Source: Erythrobacter neustonensis (GTDB taxonomy: Bacteria > Pseudomonadota > Alphaproteobacteria > Sphingomonadales > Sphingomonadaceae). Taken from it: DNA of 64,000 nt. Of the stretch, positions 48,853 to 56,688 are shown piece by piece. Made by a program: the position numbers and the translations under genes. Each line of letters begins with the position of its first letter. Position 1 is the first letter of the stretch. Where the stretch lies: contig NZ_CP016033.1 in NCBI RefSeq assembly GCF_001663175.1, forward strand, positions 1,364,001 through 1,428,000, in the 5' to 3' direction. Below the pieces are notes generated by a model. The model searched no databases. It was not told the DNA's origin and worked only from the letters and a program-made list of their open reading frames with translations.

Positions 48853-49545
48853 ATGACCAAGATCACCAAGAAGGCCAAGGTTCTTTCCAGCCTCGACCGC
48901 GAAAAGCTCTACACCTTTGGCGAAGCGCTGAACGTGCTGCGTGAGCACAAGAGCAAGTTCGACGAAACCGTCGAAGTCGCGATGAACCTCGGCGTCGATC
49001 CGCGCCACGCCGACCAGATGGTCCGCGGCATGGTGTCGCTGCCCTCGGGCACCGGCAAGGACGTCAAGGTTGCCGTGTTCGCGCGCGGCGAGAACGCCGA
49101 AAAGGCGCTGGCTGCGGGCGCTGACAAGGTTGGCGCGGAAGACCTCATGGAAGACATGATGGCCGGCAACCTCGACTATGGCCGCGTGATCGCATCGCCC
49201 GACATGATGGGCGTCGTGGGCCGTCTGGGCAAGATCCTCGGTCCCAAGGGCCTGATGCCGAACCCCAAGCTCGGCACCGTGACCCCGAACGTCGCGCAGG
49301 CAGTCAAGGACGCCAAGGGCGGCCAGGTCGAATACCGCGTCGAAAAGCAGGGCATCATCCACTCGGGCATCGGCAAGCTGAGCTTCTCGGATGACGCGCT
49401 GAAGGCGAACTTCAAGGCGCTGACCGAAGCGGTCGTGAAGTCGAAGCCCGCCGGCGCCAAGGGCAAGTATGTCCGCAAGGTGTCGCTGACCTCGTCGATG
49501 GGCCCGGGCCTCAAGGTCGACCTGTCGGAAGTCGAAGGCGCGTAA
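48853..49545 (+). CDS. rplA: 50S ribosomal protein L1
   Basis: A 230-residue L1-stalk protein that can also repress its own mRNA. Family features: [40 protein letters not shown], the signature [22 protein letters not shown] (about 117-138) and the C-terminal [14 protein letters not shown]. Its transcript ends at a strong terminator at 49602-49640, so rplJ-rplL are not in this operon. Confidence 0.98.
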   Translation: MTKITKKAKVLSSLDREKLYTFGEALNVLREHKSKFDETVEVAMNLGVDPRHADQMVRGMVSLPSGTGKDVKVAVFARGENAEKALAAGADKVGAEDLMEDMMAGNLDYGRVIASPDMMGVVGRLGKILGPKGLMPNPKLGTVTPNVAQAVKDAKGGQVEYRVEKQGIIHSGIGKLSFSDDALKANFKALTEAVVKSKPAGAKGKYVRKVSLTSSMGPGLKVDLSEVEGA

Positions 49546-49601
49546 GATCGCCTTGGCCGCGCGCTTCCCGTCAGCGGGTGCGGCGCGGTGGCAGAGACAC
49601 G

Positions 49602-49640
49602 AAAAGGGGCCGGCGCCTGCAAGGGTGCCGGCCCTTTTTT
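49602..49640 (+). terminator. Rho-independent terminator after rplA
   Basis: GGGCCGGC (49607-49614) pairs with GCCGGCCC (49627-49634), extended by inner GCC/GGG pairs. It is preceded by AAAA and followed by a T6 run (49635-49640). A textbook strong terminator. Confidence 0.95.
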
Positions 49641-49735
49641 GTGTCCGACTTATGCGGGCATCGGGGCTTGTCTTTGCCGGGCCGCGACCCATGTCAGGCG
49701 CTTGCGCGGCCCGTCTCTCCCTTGCCCGGGGCGCA

Positions 49736-50062
49736 ATGATCGAAAAGGTGTTTGCGATGCCCGTATCTTCGGACGGCGTATCCTACTGGGTGTCCCCCAA
49801 ATGGCTGGTGCTGGCGGCCGTTATCGCGGCCGATGGCTTGCTGGTGAGCTATGACCTGCGGCTCGGCATCGCGGCGCTGGTGCTCAGTTTGGCAGCGGCG
49901 CTGGCCTGGGCCTATCTGTCGCTGCGTTATGGTGCCTTGAGCGGGCAGCCCTCGGTGCGTTCGTCGTTGCTGGCGCGCGCCGATCATCAGGCGGCGGTGC
50001 GGCGCAAGGCGGCAAACGCGTCAGCGGCGCAGCAAGGCGCGGACCCCGCCGAGCGCGCCTGA
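49736..50062 (+). CDS. Small membrane protein, 108 aa
   Basis: Two adjacent hydrophobic segments (KWLVLAAVIAADGLLVSY, about 23-40, and LGIAALVLSLAAALAWAYLSL, about 43-63) are followed by a basic, Ala-rich C-terminus. No family recognised. I chose the ATG at 49736 because the hydrophobic core follows; the frame is open further upstream into the rplA terminator region, which is not plausible coding. Its 3' end overlaps the convergent acetyltransferase gene by 42 bp. Confidence 0.55.
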   Translation: MIEKVFAMPVSSDGVSYWVSPKWLVLAAVIAADGLLVSYDLRLGIAALVLSLAAALAWAYLSLRYGALSGQPSVRSSLLARADHQAAVRRKAANASAAQQGADPAERA

Positions 50063-50920
50063 CCGTGCGGCCAGCGCCTTGGCGCGCGCGGTGCCCGCGT
50101 CAAATGCGCCGCGTGCGCCGAGCAATGCGCGGTTGGCGAGCGTCGGGCTGAGCAGGACGAGGCTGGTGCACAGCGCATGGTGCGTTCCGAACAGCGCCTT
50201 GTGCGCGCCTTCGCCTTCGGTGAAATCGAACCGGGCAAAGCGCGCTTCGGCAAACAGGCGTTCGAGCGCCTCGATTTGCAACACCGTCCCGACCGACCAT
50301 TGCGCGAAATCAGGGTCGTAGCCGAGGTGCGCATAGACCAGCGTGCGACCGCTGACCGGCAGCGACAGATAGGCGACCGGCATCCCGCCTGCATGGAGCA
50401 GGAAAGCGCGCATCCGGTCATCTTCCGCCGCCTCCAGCATCCCGCGCCGCGCCGCGGCATCACCGGGGAGCCCCGCACCAAGCAGCCGCGCCTGATAGGT
50501 GCGCGCCGACAGCGGTAGCGCGGCGGCAAGGAATGCCTCGATCTCGGCAGGCGTCCGGTGCGCGGTGACGTGGTATCCGCCCGGGCGGTCGGCGAGCTTG
50601 CGTGCCTTGCGACGCAGGGTCGCGCGCGTCTTTCCCGAAAAGCGCGCCATGTAGCCGGCAAAATCGCCGTCCATCGCGATATAGTGGCGGCGGTAATCCT
50701 GCCGTGCGCCCGCCACGAAGCCGGGATAGCACGCAGCAACATCGGCAAGCCGTGCGATGGGAGCGGACAGCACGCGCACACCGTCGGGGCCGGGTGTTGG
50801 CGCGCAGGGGAGATCGCGCGCCAGCGCATCGTCGAGCCCGAAGCCCCACGTCGCCAGATCGCGCGGCACGCGCAGCAGGCGGCGCGATCCCAGTGTGAAG
50901 TCGATGGCGTGTCGCGGCAT
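50021..50920 (-). CDS. GNAT/FemAB-like acyltransferase
   Basis: A 299-residue cytoplasmic protein with the BioF2-like/FemAB pattern: FAGYMARFSGKTRATLRRKARKL (about 87-109), a variable middle, and the C-terminal GNAT half with AFLLHAGGMPVAYLSLPVSGRTLVYAHLGYDPDFAQWSVGTVLQ and RFDFTEGEGAHKALFG. Such proteins occur in exopolysaccharide and cell-envelope loci, where they may acylate sugars or peptides. ATG at 50920. It lies 17 bp downstream of the polysaccharide deacetylase gene and is probably in the same operon. Confidence 0.8.
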   Translation of the reverse strand: MPRHAIDFTLGSRRLLRVPRDLATWGFGLDDALARDLPCAPTPGPDGVRVLSAPIARLADVAACYPGFVAGARQDYRRHYIAMDGDFAGYMARFSGKTRATLRRKARKLADRPGGYHVTAHRTPAEIEAFLAAALPLSARTYQARLLGAGLPGDAAARRGMLEAAEDDRMRAFLLHAGGMPVAYLSLPVSGRTLVYAHLGYDPDFAQWSVGTVLQIEALERLFAEARFARFDFTEGEGAHKALFGTHHALCTSLVLLSPTLANRALLGARGAFDAGTARAKALAARSGALGGVRALLRR

Positions 50921-50937
50921 TGCGGGTCCGGTCCGGC

Positions 50938-51918
50938 CTAGATCGCCCCGTAGAGCGCGTTGGACACCAGTTGTTCGGCCATCCGCCGTCCGGTGCGGAT
51001 CGCGCTTGCCGGCAGCGCGGCCGGGGTTTCGCCGGTCAAGCGCAGCAGCGGCGGGGTGGCGGCAAAGCTGCCGGTCTCGACCTCGCGCATGCGCGCCAGT
51101 GCAGCGAGCAGCCCGGCAAAGCGGCGACGCACGATGTGGTTGATCGACCGGGTGCGGCGATTGAGCAGCTCGAACGAATGGCTGACGAGCACCAGATCGC
51201 TCCGGCCCGCAGCGCGCACGTGGCGGATCGCGGCGAGCATCTCGGCCAGCGTCAGCGCGGTGATCTGCGCATGGCGCAGCCCGCCGCCCAGCGTGCCGAT
51301 CGCGCCGATCGGCACTTCGATCACGCCCATGTGTCCGACCGGGTCGCGCACCTCCGGCGACAGAGCGATCCGGCATACACCGCTGCCCGCCAGCGCAGGG
51401 CAATGGCTCGAATCGTAGGCGATCCCGTTGGCGGCAAGCGCGCGCAAAGTATCGTCATTGGCGCCGTAATTGCCCGCGCGAAACGCGATCGGTGCAGGCG
51501 CCCCTGCCGCCATCAGGGTGCTGCGCGCATAGTCGATGATCGCGCACTGGTCCTCGAAGGTGAAATCGAACAGGTTGCGGCCCGTCGCGCGCGATGCCAG
51601 CGGATTGGCATCGCCTGCCAGACCAAGCCATTCGGTGTGGCAATGCAATTGCACTTCCTGCCCCGCGACGAGGATCGGGCCGACGACATCCTCGATCGCG
51701 GCGATGCCCCAGACCAGCGCGGGCATCGGGTCGACGAAGAACACGGCCCTTTGTCCGGTCTCGCGCAGCAGATCGAGCTTGTGCGTGATCCCGGCCGGCC
51801 CATCGGGCGTGATGCCGGCGATCGAGCAGGCGAAATTCTCGCGCCGGTCATCCGCGCCCGGACCGCTGTAGAGGCCCGATGAATATTCGGTGTCGATCGT
51901 GATGAACACACGGGTCAT
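50938..51918 (-). CDS. Polysaccharide deacetylase family protein
   Basis: A 326-residue NodB-type hydrolase-like protein: metal/catalytic Asp in FITIDTEYSSG (Asp9), metal-site His in VQLHCHTEW (about 89-97), the FRAGNYGAN block (about 145-153) and LVLVSHSFEL (about 247-256). Members remove N- or O-acetyl groups from polysaccharides; this subgroup (WalW-like) lacks a signal peptide and is often near exopolysaccharide genes. Next gene downstream on the same strand is the GNAT protein. Substrate unknown. Confidence 0.85.
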   Translation of the reverse strand: MTRVFITIDTEYSSGLYSGPGADDRRENFACSIAGITPDGPAGITHKLDLLRETGQRAVFFVDPMPALVWGIAAIEDVVGPILVAGQEVQLHCHTEWLGLAGDANPLASRATGRNLFDFTFEDQCAIIDYARSTLMAAGAPAPIAFRAGNYGANDDTLRALAANGIAYDSSHCPALAGSGVCRIALSPEVRDPVGHMGVIEVPIGAIGTLGGGLRHAQITALTLAEMLAAIRHVRAAGRSDLVLVSHSFELLNRRTRSINHIVRRRFAGLLAALARMREVETGSFAATPPLLRLTGETPAALPASAIRTGRRMAEQLVSNALYGAI

Positions 51919-51985
51919 GCCCGCAGCTTAGGCCCGTGCGGGTTAAGATGCGGTGATGATGTATCCTCGCGCGCAGGGCGGCGGC

Positions 51986-52747
51986 TCAGATCCCGCCCGG
52001 CGTGGTCGGATACCCCGCCTCCGCCAGCGCGCGCGCCAGCTCCGCCGCACAGGCAGCAAGGTCATCGGCATCGACCGACCGGATCACGAAATTTGCCCCC
52101 ACGCGGCCGTCGCGGAAGAAGGGGTAGGAGCCGATCTGGCAGGTATCGAACGCGGCTTCGGTGCGGCGCAGGATATCGGCGACCTCGCTTTCGGGGATCC
52201 ATCCGCCCAGCGTTTCGGACAGGAGCGGGGCGCCGCCTTCAAGCTGGCCGGTGAGCGCATCGAGCATCCCTGCGGTGATGTGCGGCACGCCCGCCATCAG
52301 GAACAGGTTGCCGCGCCGGATACCGGGCGCGCCCGACATGCGGTTGGGGATCAGTTCTGCCCCCTCGGGCACGCGTGCCATGCGCAGCCGCCCTTCGTTC
52401 AATCCGCCGCGGGTCTCGTAATAGCGTTCGAGGATCGCGCGCGCTTCGGGGTGGATCACCACCGGCACACCCAGCGCGGCGGCGACTGCATCGACGGTGA
52501 TGTCGTCATGCGTCGGCCCGATCCCGCCGGTGGTGAAGAGATAATCGTAAGCCTCGCGCAGTGCATTGACCGCATCGACGATCCGCGCCTCGACATCGGG
52601 CACCACGCGCACTTCGGCCAGGCGGATGCCCTGCACCTGCAGCCAGCTGGCGACCTGCGCGATGTTCTTGTCGTGCGTGCGGCCGGAGAGGATTTCGTCG
52701 CCGATGACGATAAGCCCGGCGGTCCAGATCTTTGCAGGTGCGGTCAT
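51986..52747 (-). CDS. CinA-N/MoaB-type molybdopterin-binding domain protein
   Basis: A 253-residue cytoplasmic protein with the competence/damage-inducible CinA N-terminal domain: AGLIVIGDEILSGRTHDKN (about 9-27), LFTTGGIGPTHDDIT (about 69-83) and FLMAGVPHITAGML. It lacks the C-terminal nicotinamide-nucleotide amidase domain of full CinA. Members may act on NMN or ADP-ribose; the role here is not known. The ATG at 52747 (MTAPAKIW) is chosen over 52777. Confidence 0.88.
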   Translation of the reverse strand: MTAPAKIWTAGLIVIGDEILSGRTHDKNIAQVASWLQVQGIRLAEVRVVPDVEARIVDAVNALREAYDYLFTTGGIGPTHDDITVDAVAAALGVPVVIHPEARAILERYYETRGGLNEGRLRMARVPEGAELIPNRMSGAPGIRRGNLFLMAGVPHITAGMLDALTGQLEGGAPLLSETLGGWIPESEVADILRRTEAAFDTCQIGSYPFFRDGRVGANFVIRSVDADDLAACAAELARALAEAGYPTTPGGI

Positions 52748-52807
52748 GGCGGCAAGGTTAGGCCAAGGCGGGCGCAATCGGAAGCGATTACCGCCCGCCG
52801 TCTACGC

Positions 52808-54316
52808 TTATTCCGCCGCTTCGAGCTGCTCGCCCGCGGCTTGCGCATTGGCGCCCGCGCGGGTGAAGGTCAGGATGCCGTCGGTCAGCGGATCGTTCTT
52901 CATCCGCTTGCGATCGAGAACGTATTCCTGATTGAGCCGCCACGGGTAGCTGACCGAATTGCGCGGCATGATGTGCTTGCCGCGCTGGATATAGCCGGAC
53001 GAGAAATCGAACACGTCGTCCTCGGTGATCGCCGCCTCGGCCGCGGGGGTCAGGACCGGGGTGGCGATGGTGGTGCCGGTCTTGCGCATATGTTCGAGCA
53101 CGCGGCAGACGTAATCCGAATTGATGTCCGCGCGCAAAGTCCAGCTGGCGTTGAGATATCCGAACACCACCGCCAGATTGGGCAGGTTCGAGAACATGCA
53201 GCCCTTGTAATAGAACCGCTGGTTGAACGCGACGGGTTCCCCATCAACGCGCACGTCGATCTTGCCTGCGACCGCGAGTTTGAGGCCCGTTGCCGTCACC
53301 ACGATATCGGCGGGCAGGAATGTGCCATCGGTCAGGCGCACGCCGCCCTTTTCGAACTTGGCGATATGGCCGGTGACCACATCGGCGCGGCCAGCCTTCA
53401 TCGCGGTGAACAGATCCTGGTCGGGCACGAGGCACAGCCGCTGTTCCCACGGGTTGTAGGGCGGGGTGAAGCTCGCCTTGTCGTAATCCGGCCCCAGCGC
53501 CTGCTCGATCTTCTTGTAAAGCGCGTCCTTCACCTTTTGCGGATTGTCGCGCGCCAGCTTGAAGCTGAAGTCCTGCATCTTGATGTTCTTGAACCGCGTC
53601 AGCCGGTAGGCGAGCTTTTCGGGCAGAATCTTGCGCAGGAAGTTGGCGATACCGTCCTTGGCAGGGCGGGTGAACATCCATGTCGGCGTGCGCTGGAGCA
53701 TCGTGACATGCGCGGCCTCGCGCGCCATAGACGGCACGATCGTCACCGCGGTCGCTCCCGATCCGATCACGACGACATGCTTGTCCCTGTAATCGAGATT
53801 TTCGGGCCAGAATTGCGGGTGCAGCACTTGGCCATCGAACTCGCCAAGGTCGAAGCCGGGGTCATAGGCCTCGTCGTAATCGTAATAGCCTGCCCCCAGA
53901 TAGAGGAAATTGGCGGTGAGATGCGCGGTGGTGCCGTCGGCGCGTTCCATCGCGACGTGCCAGCGCGCGTCATCGTGGCGAAAATCGGCGCGCACGACCT
54001 TGTGACCGAAGCGGATATGCTGGCGGATGCCGCGTTCATCGACGATCCGGTTGAGGTAATCGAGGATCGCGGGCGCATCGGCGATGCTCTTTTCATGGCG
54101 CCAGGGTTCGAAATCGAAGCCCAGCGTGTGCATGTCGCTATCCGAACGGATGCCGGGGTAGCGGAACAGATCCCATGTGCCGCCCAGATTGTCGCGCCGT
54201 TCGACGATGGCATAGGAATGGTGCGGCGCCTTCATCTCCATGTGCGCGGCCATCCCGATGCCGGAAATGCCGGCGCCGACGATCAGGACATCGAAATCAG
54301 GCGGTGTTGCGGACAT
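52808..54316 (-). CDS. Flavin-containing monooxygenase, Baeyer-Villiger-like
   Basis: A 502-residue NAD(P)H-dependent flavoprotein. The FAD Rossmann motif is VLIVGAGISGIGMAAHM (about 9-25), with NLGGTWDLFRYPGIRSDSDMHTLGF, typical of Baeyer-Villiger and related FMOs. The NADPH motif is VVIGSGATAVTIVP (about 184-197), and GQVLHPQFWPENL replaces the usual BVMO fingerprint FxGxxxHxxxWP. The C-terminus has VTATGLKLAVAG. It is likely to oxygenate ketones, steroids or similar hydrophobic compounds. Divergent from the TonB receptor at 54445 (128-bp spacer), which could import its substrate. Confidence 0.88.
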   Translation of the reverse strand: MSATPPDFDVLIVGAGISGIGMAAHMEMKAPHHSYAIVERRDNLGGTWDLFRYPGIRSDSDMHTLGFDFEPWRHEKSIADAPAILDYLNRIVDERGIRQHIRFGHKVVRADFRHDDARWHVAMERADGTTAHLTANFLYLGAGYYDYDEAYDPGFDLGEFDGQVLHPQFWPENLDYRDKHVVVIGSGATAVTIVPSMAREAAHVTMLQRTPTWMFTRPAKDGIANFLRKILPEKLAYRLTRFKNIKMQDFSFKLARDNPQKVKDALYKKIEQALGPDYDKASFTPPYNPWEQRLCLVPDQDLFTAMKAGRADVVTGHIAKFEKGGVRLTDGTFLPADIVVTATGLKLAVAGKIDVRVDGEPVAFNQRFYYKGCMFSNLPNLAVVFGYLNASWTLRADINSDYVCRVLEHMRKTGTTIATPVLTPAAEAAITEDDVFDFSSGYIQRGKHIMPRNSVSYPWRLNQEYVLDRKRMKNDPLTDGILTFTRAGANAQAAGEQLEAAE

Positions 54317-54444
54317 TGTGGGGCTCTCCCTCCCGGTATTTTGCGCGATGTAATCATACCGCTTGCGCAAAAGCGAGTCTTGAATAGCAATCTGCAACTG
54401 ACTTTGTGGTGACGCGGGCCGTGCCACCGCCTATGCCGCTGGCC

Positions 54445-56481
54445 ATGACCTATCGCACCCGCCTGCTCGCCTGCTGCCTGATCCTCCCGCTTGCCGGGCC
54501 CCTGGCCGCGCAGGACGAAGGCATGGACGACGCCGTTGGCGATGCTGCGGTGGAAGAAATCATCGTCACCGGGCGCGGGCTCGACCCGGCGCTGTCGACT
54601 GCGGTCTATGCCACCACCACGCTCGAACGCGAGACGATCGTCGCGAGTGCATCGGGGCGGATCGAGGATGTGCTGCGCGGGATTGCGGGGTTTCAGCAGT
54701 TCCGCCGGTCGGACAGCCGTTCGTCCAATCCCAGCGCGCAAGGCGTGACGCTGCGCGCGCTGGGCGGCAATGCCACCAGCCGCGCGCTGGTGCTGCTTGA
54801 CGGGGTGCCGCTCGCCGATCCCTTCTTCGGCTATATCCCGCTCTCGGCGATTGCGCCCGAAACGCTGGGCACGATCCGGGTGACGCGCGGCGGGGGTTCG
54901 GGGCCGTTCGGCGCGGGCGCGCTGGCAGGCACGATCGAACTGGAAAGCGCCGAGCCGGGGGCGGTGTCGCCGCTGCTGGCCAGCGCGGCGGTCAACGACC
55001 GGGGGGAGACCGAGGCTTCGGGCGTGCTGACGCAGAGCCTGGGACGCGGCTTTGCCATCGCCAGCGGGCGCTGGGACCGCGGGCAGGGGTTCTTCACGAC
55101 ACCCGACAACCAGCGCGTTCCTGCCAGCGCGCGCGCGGCCTTCGACAGCTGGAACGCGGCCCTGCGCGGTGTCGCGCCGCTGACCGACACGGTCGAAGTG
55201 CAGGCGCGCGTCGCCGCCTTTCGCGACAATCGCACGCTGCGCTTCGAAGGCGCGGATTCGTTCAGTCAGGGCGAAGAGGCGAGCCTGCGGCTGGTCGGGC
55301 GCGGTGCGTGGGCCTTCGACGCGCTGGCCTATGTCCAGGCGCGCGATTTCGGCAATGTGGTGATTTCCTCGACACGTTTTACCCCAACGCTCGACCAGCG
55401 GCGCACGCCGTCGACCGGCACCGGGGGCAAGTTCGAACTGCGGCCGCCGATCCTCGAAGGGCACGATATCCGCATCGGCGCGGATTATCGCCGCGCGGAT
55501 GGCCAATTGCAGGAAGAGGCGCTCAATGCCGTCAGCGGCGCGGTGACCGAACGCCGCCGGGCAGGGGGCGCGACCAGCAATCTCGGGCTGTTCGTCGAGG
55601 ACGACTGGCAGATCGGCCCGCTGCTCATCAACGGCGGGCTGCGCGCTGACCGGACCAGTATTACCGACGGGTTCTACCGCGCGGTCAATGCCGCGGGCGT
55701 GGTGGTGAGCGAGATCGCCGCGCCGGACCGCAGCGACTGGGCGCTGAACTGGCGCGCGGGCGCATCGTTCAATGCCGCGCGCCGGCTCGACCTCCGCGCC
55801 GCGGCCTATACCGGGCTGCGCGTGCCGACATTGAACGAGCTCTACCGCCCCTTTGTGGTGTTCCCGGTGGTGACCGAGGCCAATGCCGCGCTTCAGAACG
55901 AGCGGCTGCGCGGCTACGAGATCGGGTTCGACTGGCAGCCGGTCAATGCGCTGGTGCTGTCGGTCACCGCCTTCGACAACGAGGTCAAGGACGCAATCGC
56001 CAACGTCACCATCGGCCCGAACCTGCGCCGCCGCGCCAATCTGCCGGCGATCGCAGCGCAAGGGATCGAGGCCAACCTGGCGGCGAAATTCGGCACAGTG
56101 AGCCTCGACGGCGCGCTTGCATGGACCGATGCGCGCGTGCGCGGGCGCGGCACTTCGGCCGATCTCGACGGCAAGCGCCCCGCGCAGACCCCCGCATGGT
56201 CGGCGAGCATGACGCTGGGCTGGCAGCCTGCGCCCCGCTGGCACCTTGCGGCAACGCTGCGCCACGTGTCGGCGCAGTTCGAGGACGACCGCCAGAGCGA
56301 CCGACTCGCGCCAGCGACCACGATCGACGCCTTTGTCGCCGCACCGCTGACCCGGCGGCTGTCGGCGGTGCTGCGGGGCGAGAACCTGACCAGCGAAACC
56401 ATCGTCACGCGCAACCAGGGTGGATCGATCGACCTTGGCACCCCGCGCACCCTGTGGGCAGGGTTACGTTACGGCTTCTGA
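54445..56481 (+). CDS. TonB-dependent receptor (vitamin B12/siderophore-like plug)
   Basis: A 678-residue outer-membrane receptor. The signal peptide ends at LAAQ (about 23), with TonB-box-like EEIIVTGR at 37-44. The plug (about 55-170) has RIEDVLRGIAGFQQFRRSDSRSSNPSAQGVTLRALG and ALVLLDGVPLADPFFGYIP. The barrel ends LWAGLRYGF. The ATG at 54445 opens the signal peptide; the frame continues 39 bp upstream. Substrate unknown. The divergent spacer to the monooxygenase contains CGCTTGCGCAAAAGCG, a short inverted repeat. Confidence 0.92.
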   Translation: MTYRTRLLACCLILPLAGPLAAQDEGMDDAVGDAAVEEIIVTGRGLDPALSTAVYATTTLERETIVASASGRIEDVLRGIAGFQQFRRSDSRSSNPSAQGVTLRALGGNATSRALVLLDGVPLADPFFGYIPLSAIAPETLGTIRVTRGGGSGPFGAGALAGTIELESAEPGAVSPLLASAAVNDRGETEASGVLTQSLGRGFAIASGRWDRGQGFFTTPDNQRVPASARAAFDSWNAALRGVAPLTDTVEVQARVAAFRDNRTLRFEGADSFSQGEEASLRLVGRGAWAFDALAYVQARDFGNVVISSTRFTPTLDQRRTPSTGTGGKFELRPPILEGHDIRIGADYRRADGQLQEEALNAVSGAVTERRRAGGATSNLGLFVEDDWQIGPLLINGGLRADRTSITDGFYRAVNAAGVVVSEIAAPDRSDWALNWRAGASFNAARRLDLRAAAYTGLRVPTLNELYRPFVVFPVVTEANAALQNERLRGYEIGFDWQPVNALVLSVTAFDNEVKDAIANVTIGPNLRRRANLPAIAAQGIEANLAAKFGTVSLDGALAWTDARVRGRGTSADLDGKRPAQTPAWSASMTLGWQPAPRWHLAATLRHVSAQFEDDRQSDRLAPATTIDAFVAAPLTRRLSAVLRGENLTSETIVTRNQGGSIDLGTPRTLWAGLRYGF

Positions 56482-56575
56482 CAATCGGCGCATCAATCCG
56501 CAACATTGTTGCGGGCACCATGCCCGTGTCGAACGCTTGATGCGCGGAATGCATGGATGTGGCATTTTTGCTACT

Positions 56576-56599
56576 GTCACAGATTAGTTTGCCTGTGAC
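56576..56599 (+). promoter_or_regulatory. Inverted repeat operator candidate upstream of a TonB receptor
   Basis: GTCACAG (56576-56582) and CTGTGAC (56593-56599) form a perfect 7-bp inverted repeat with a 10-bp spacer, 90 bp before the receptor start. The left half belongs to ACTGTCACAGA, which also occurs upstream of the Oar-like receptor (7030-7040). Confidence 0.45.
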
Positions 56600-56688
56600 T
56601 CTTGTTAGGGCGCGCGACCCTGATAGCATCCCGCCTGCTAACCCAAGACCGGCGACAGACCGGCTGGACAGTGGAGAGAGGGAAACCC

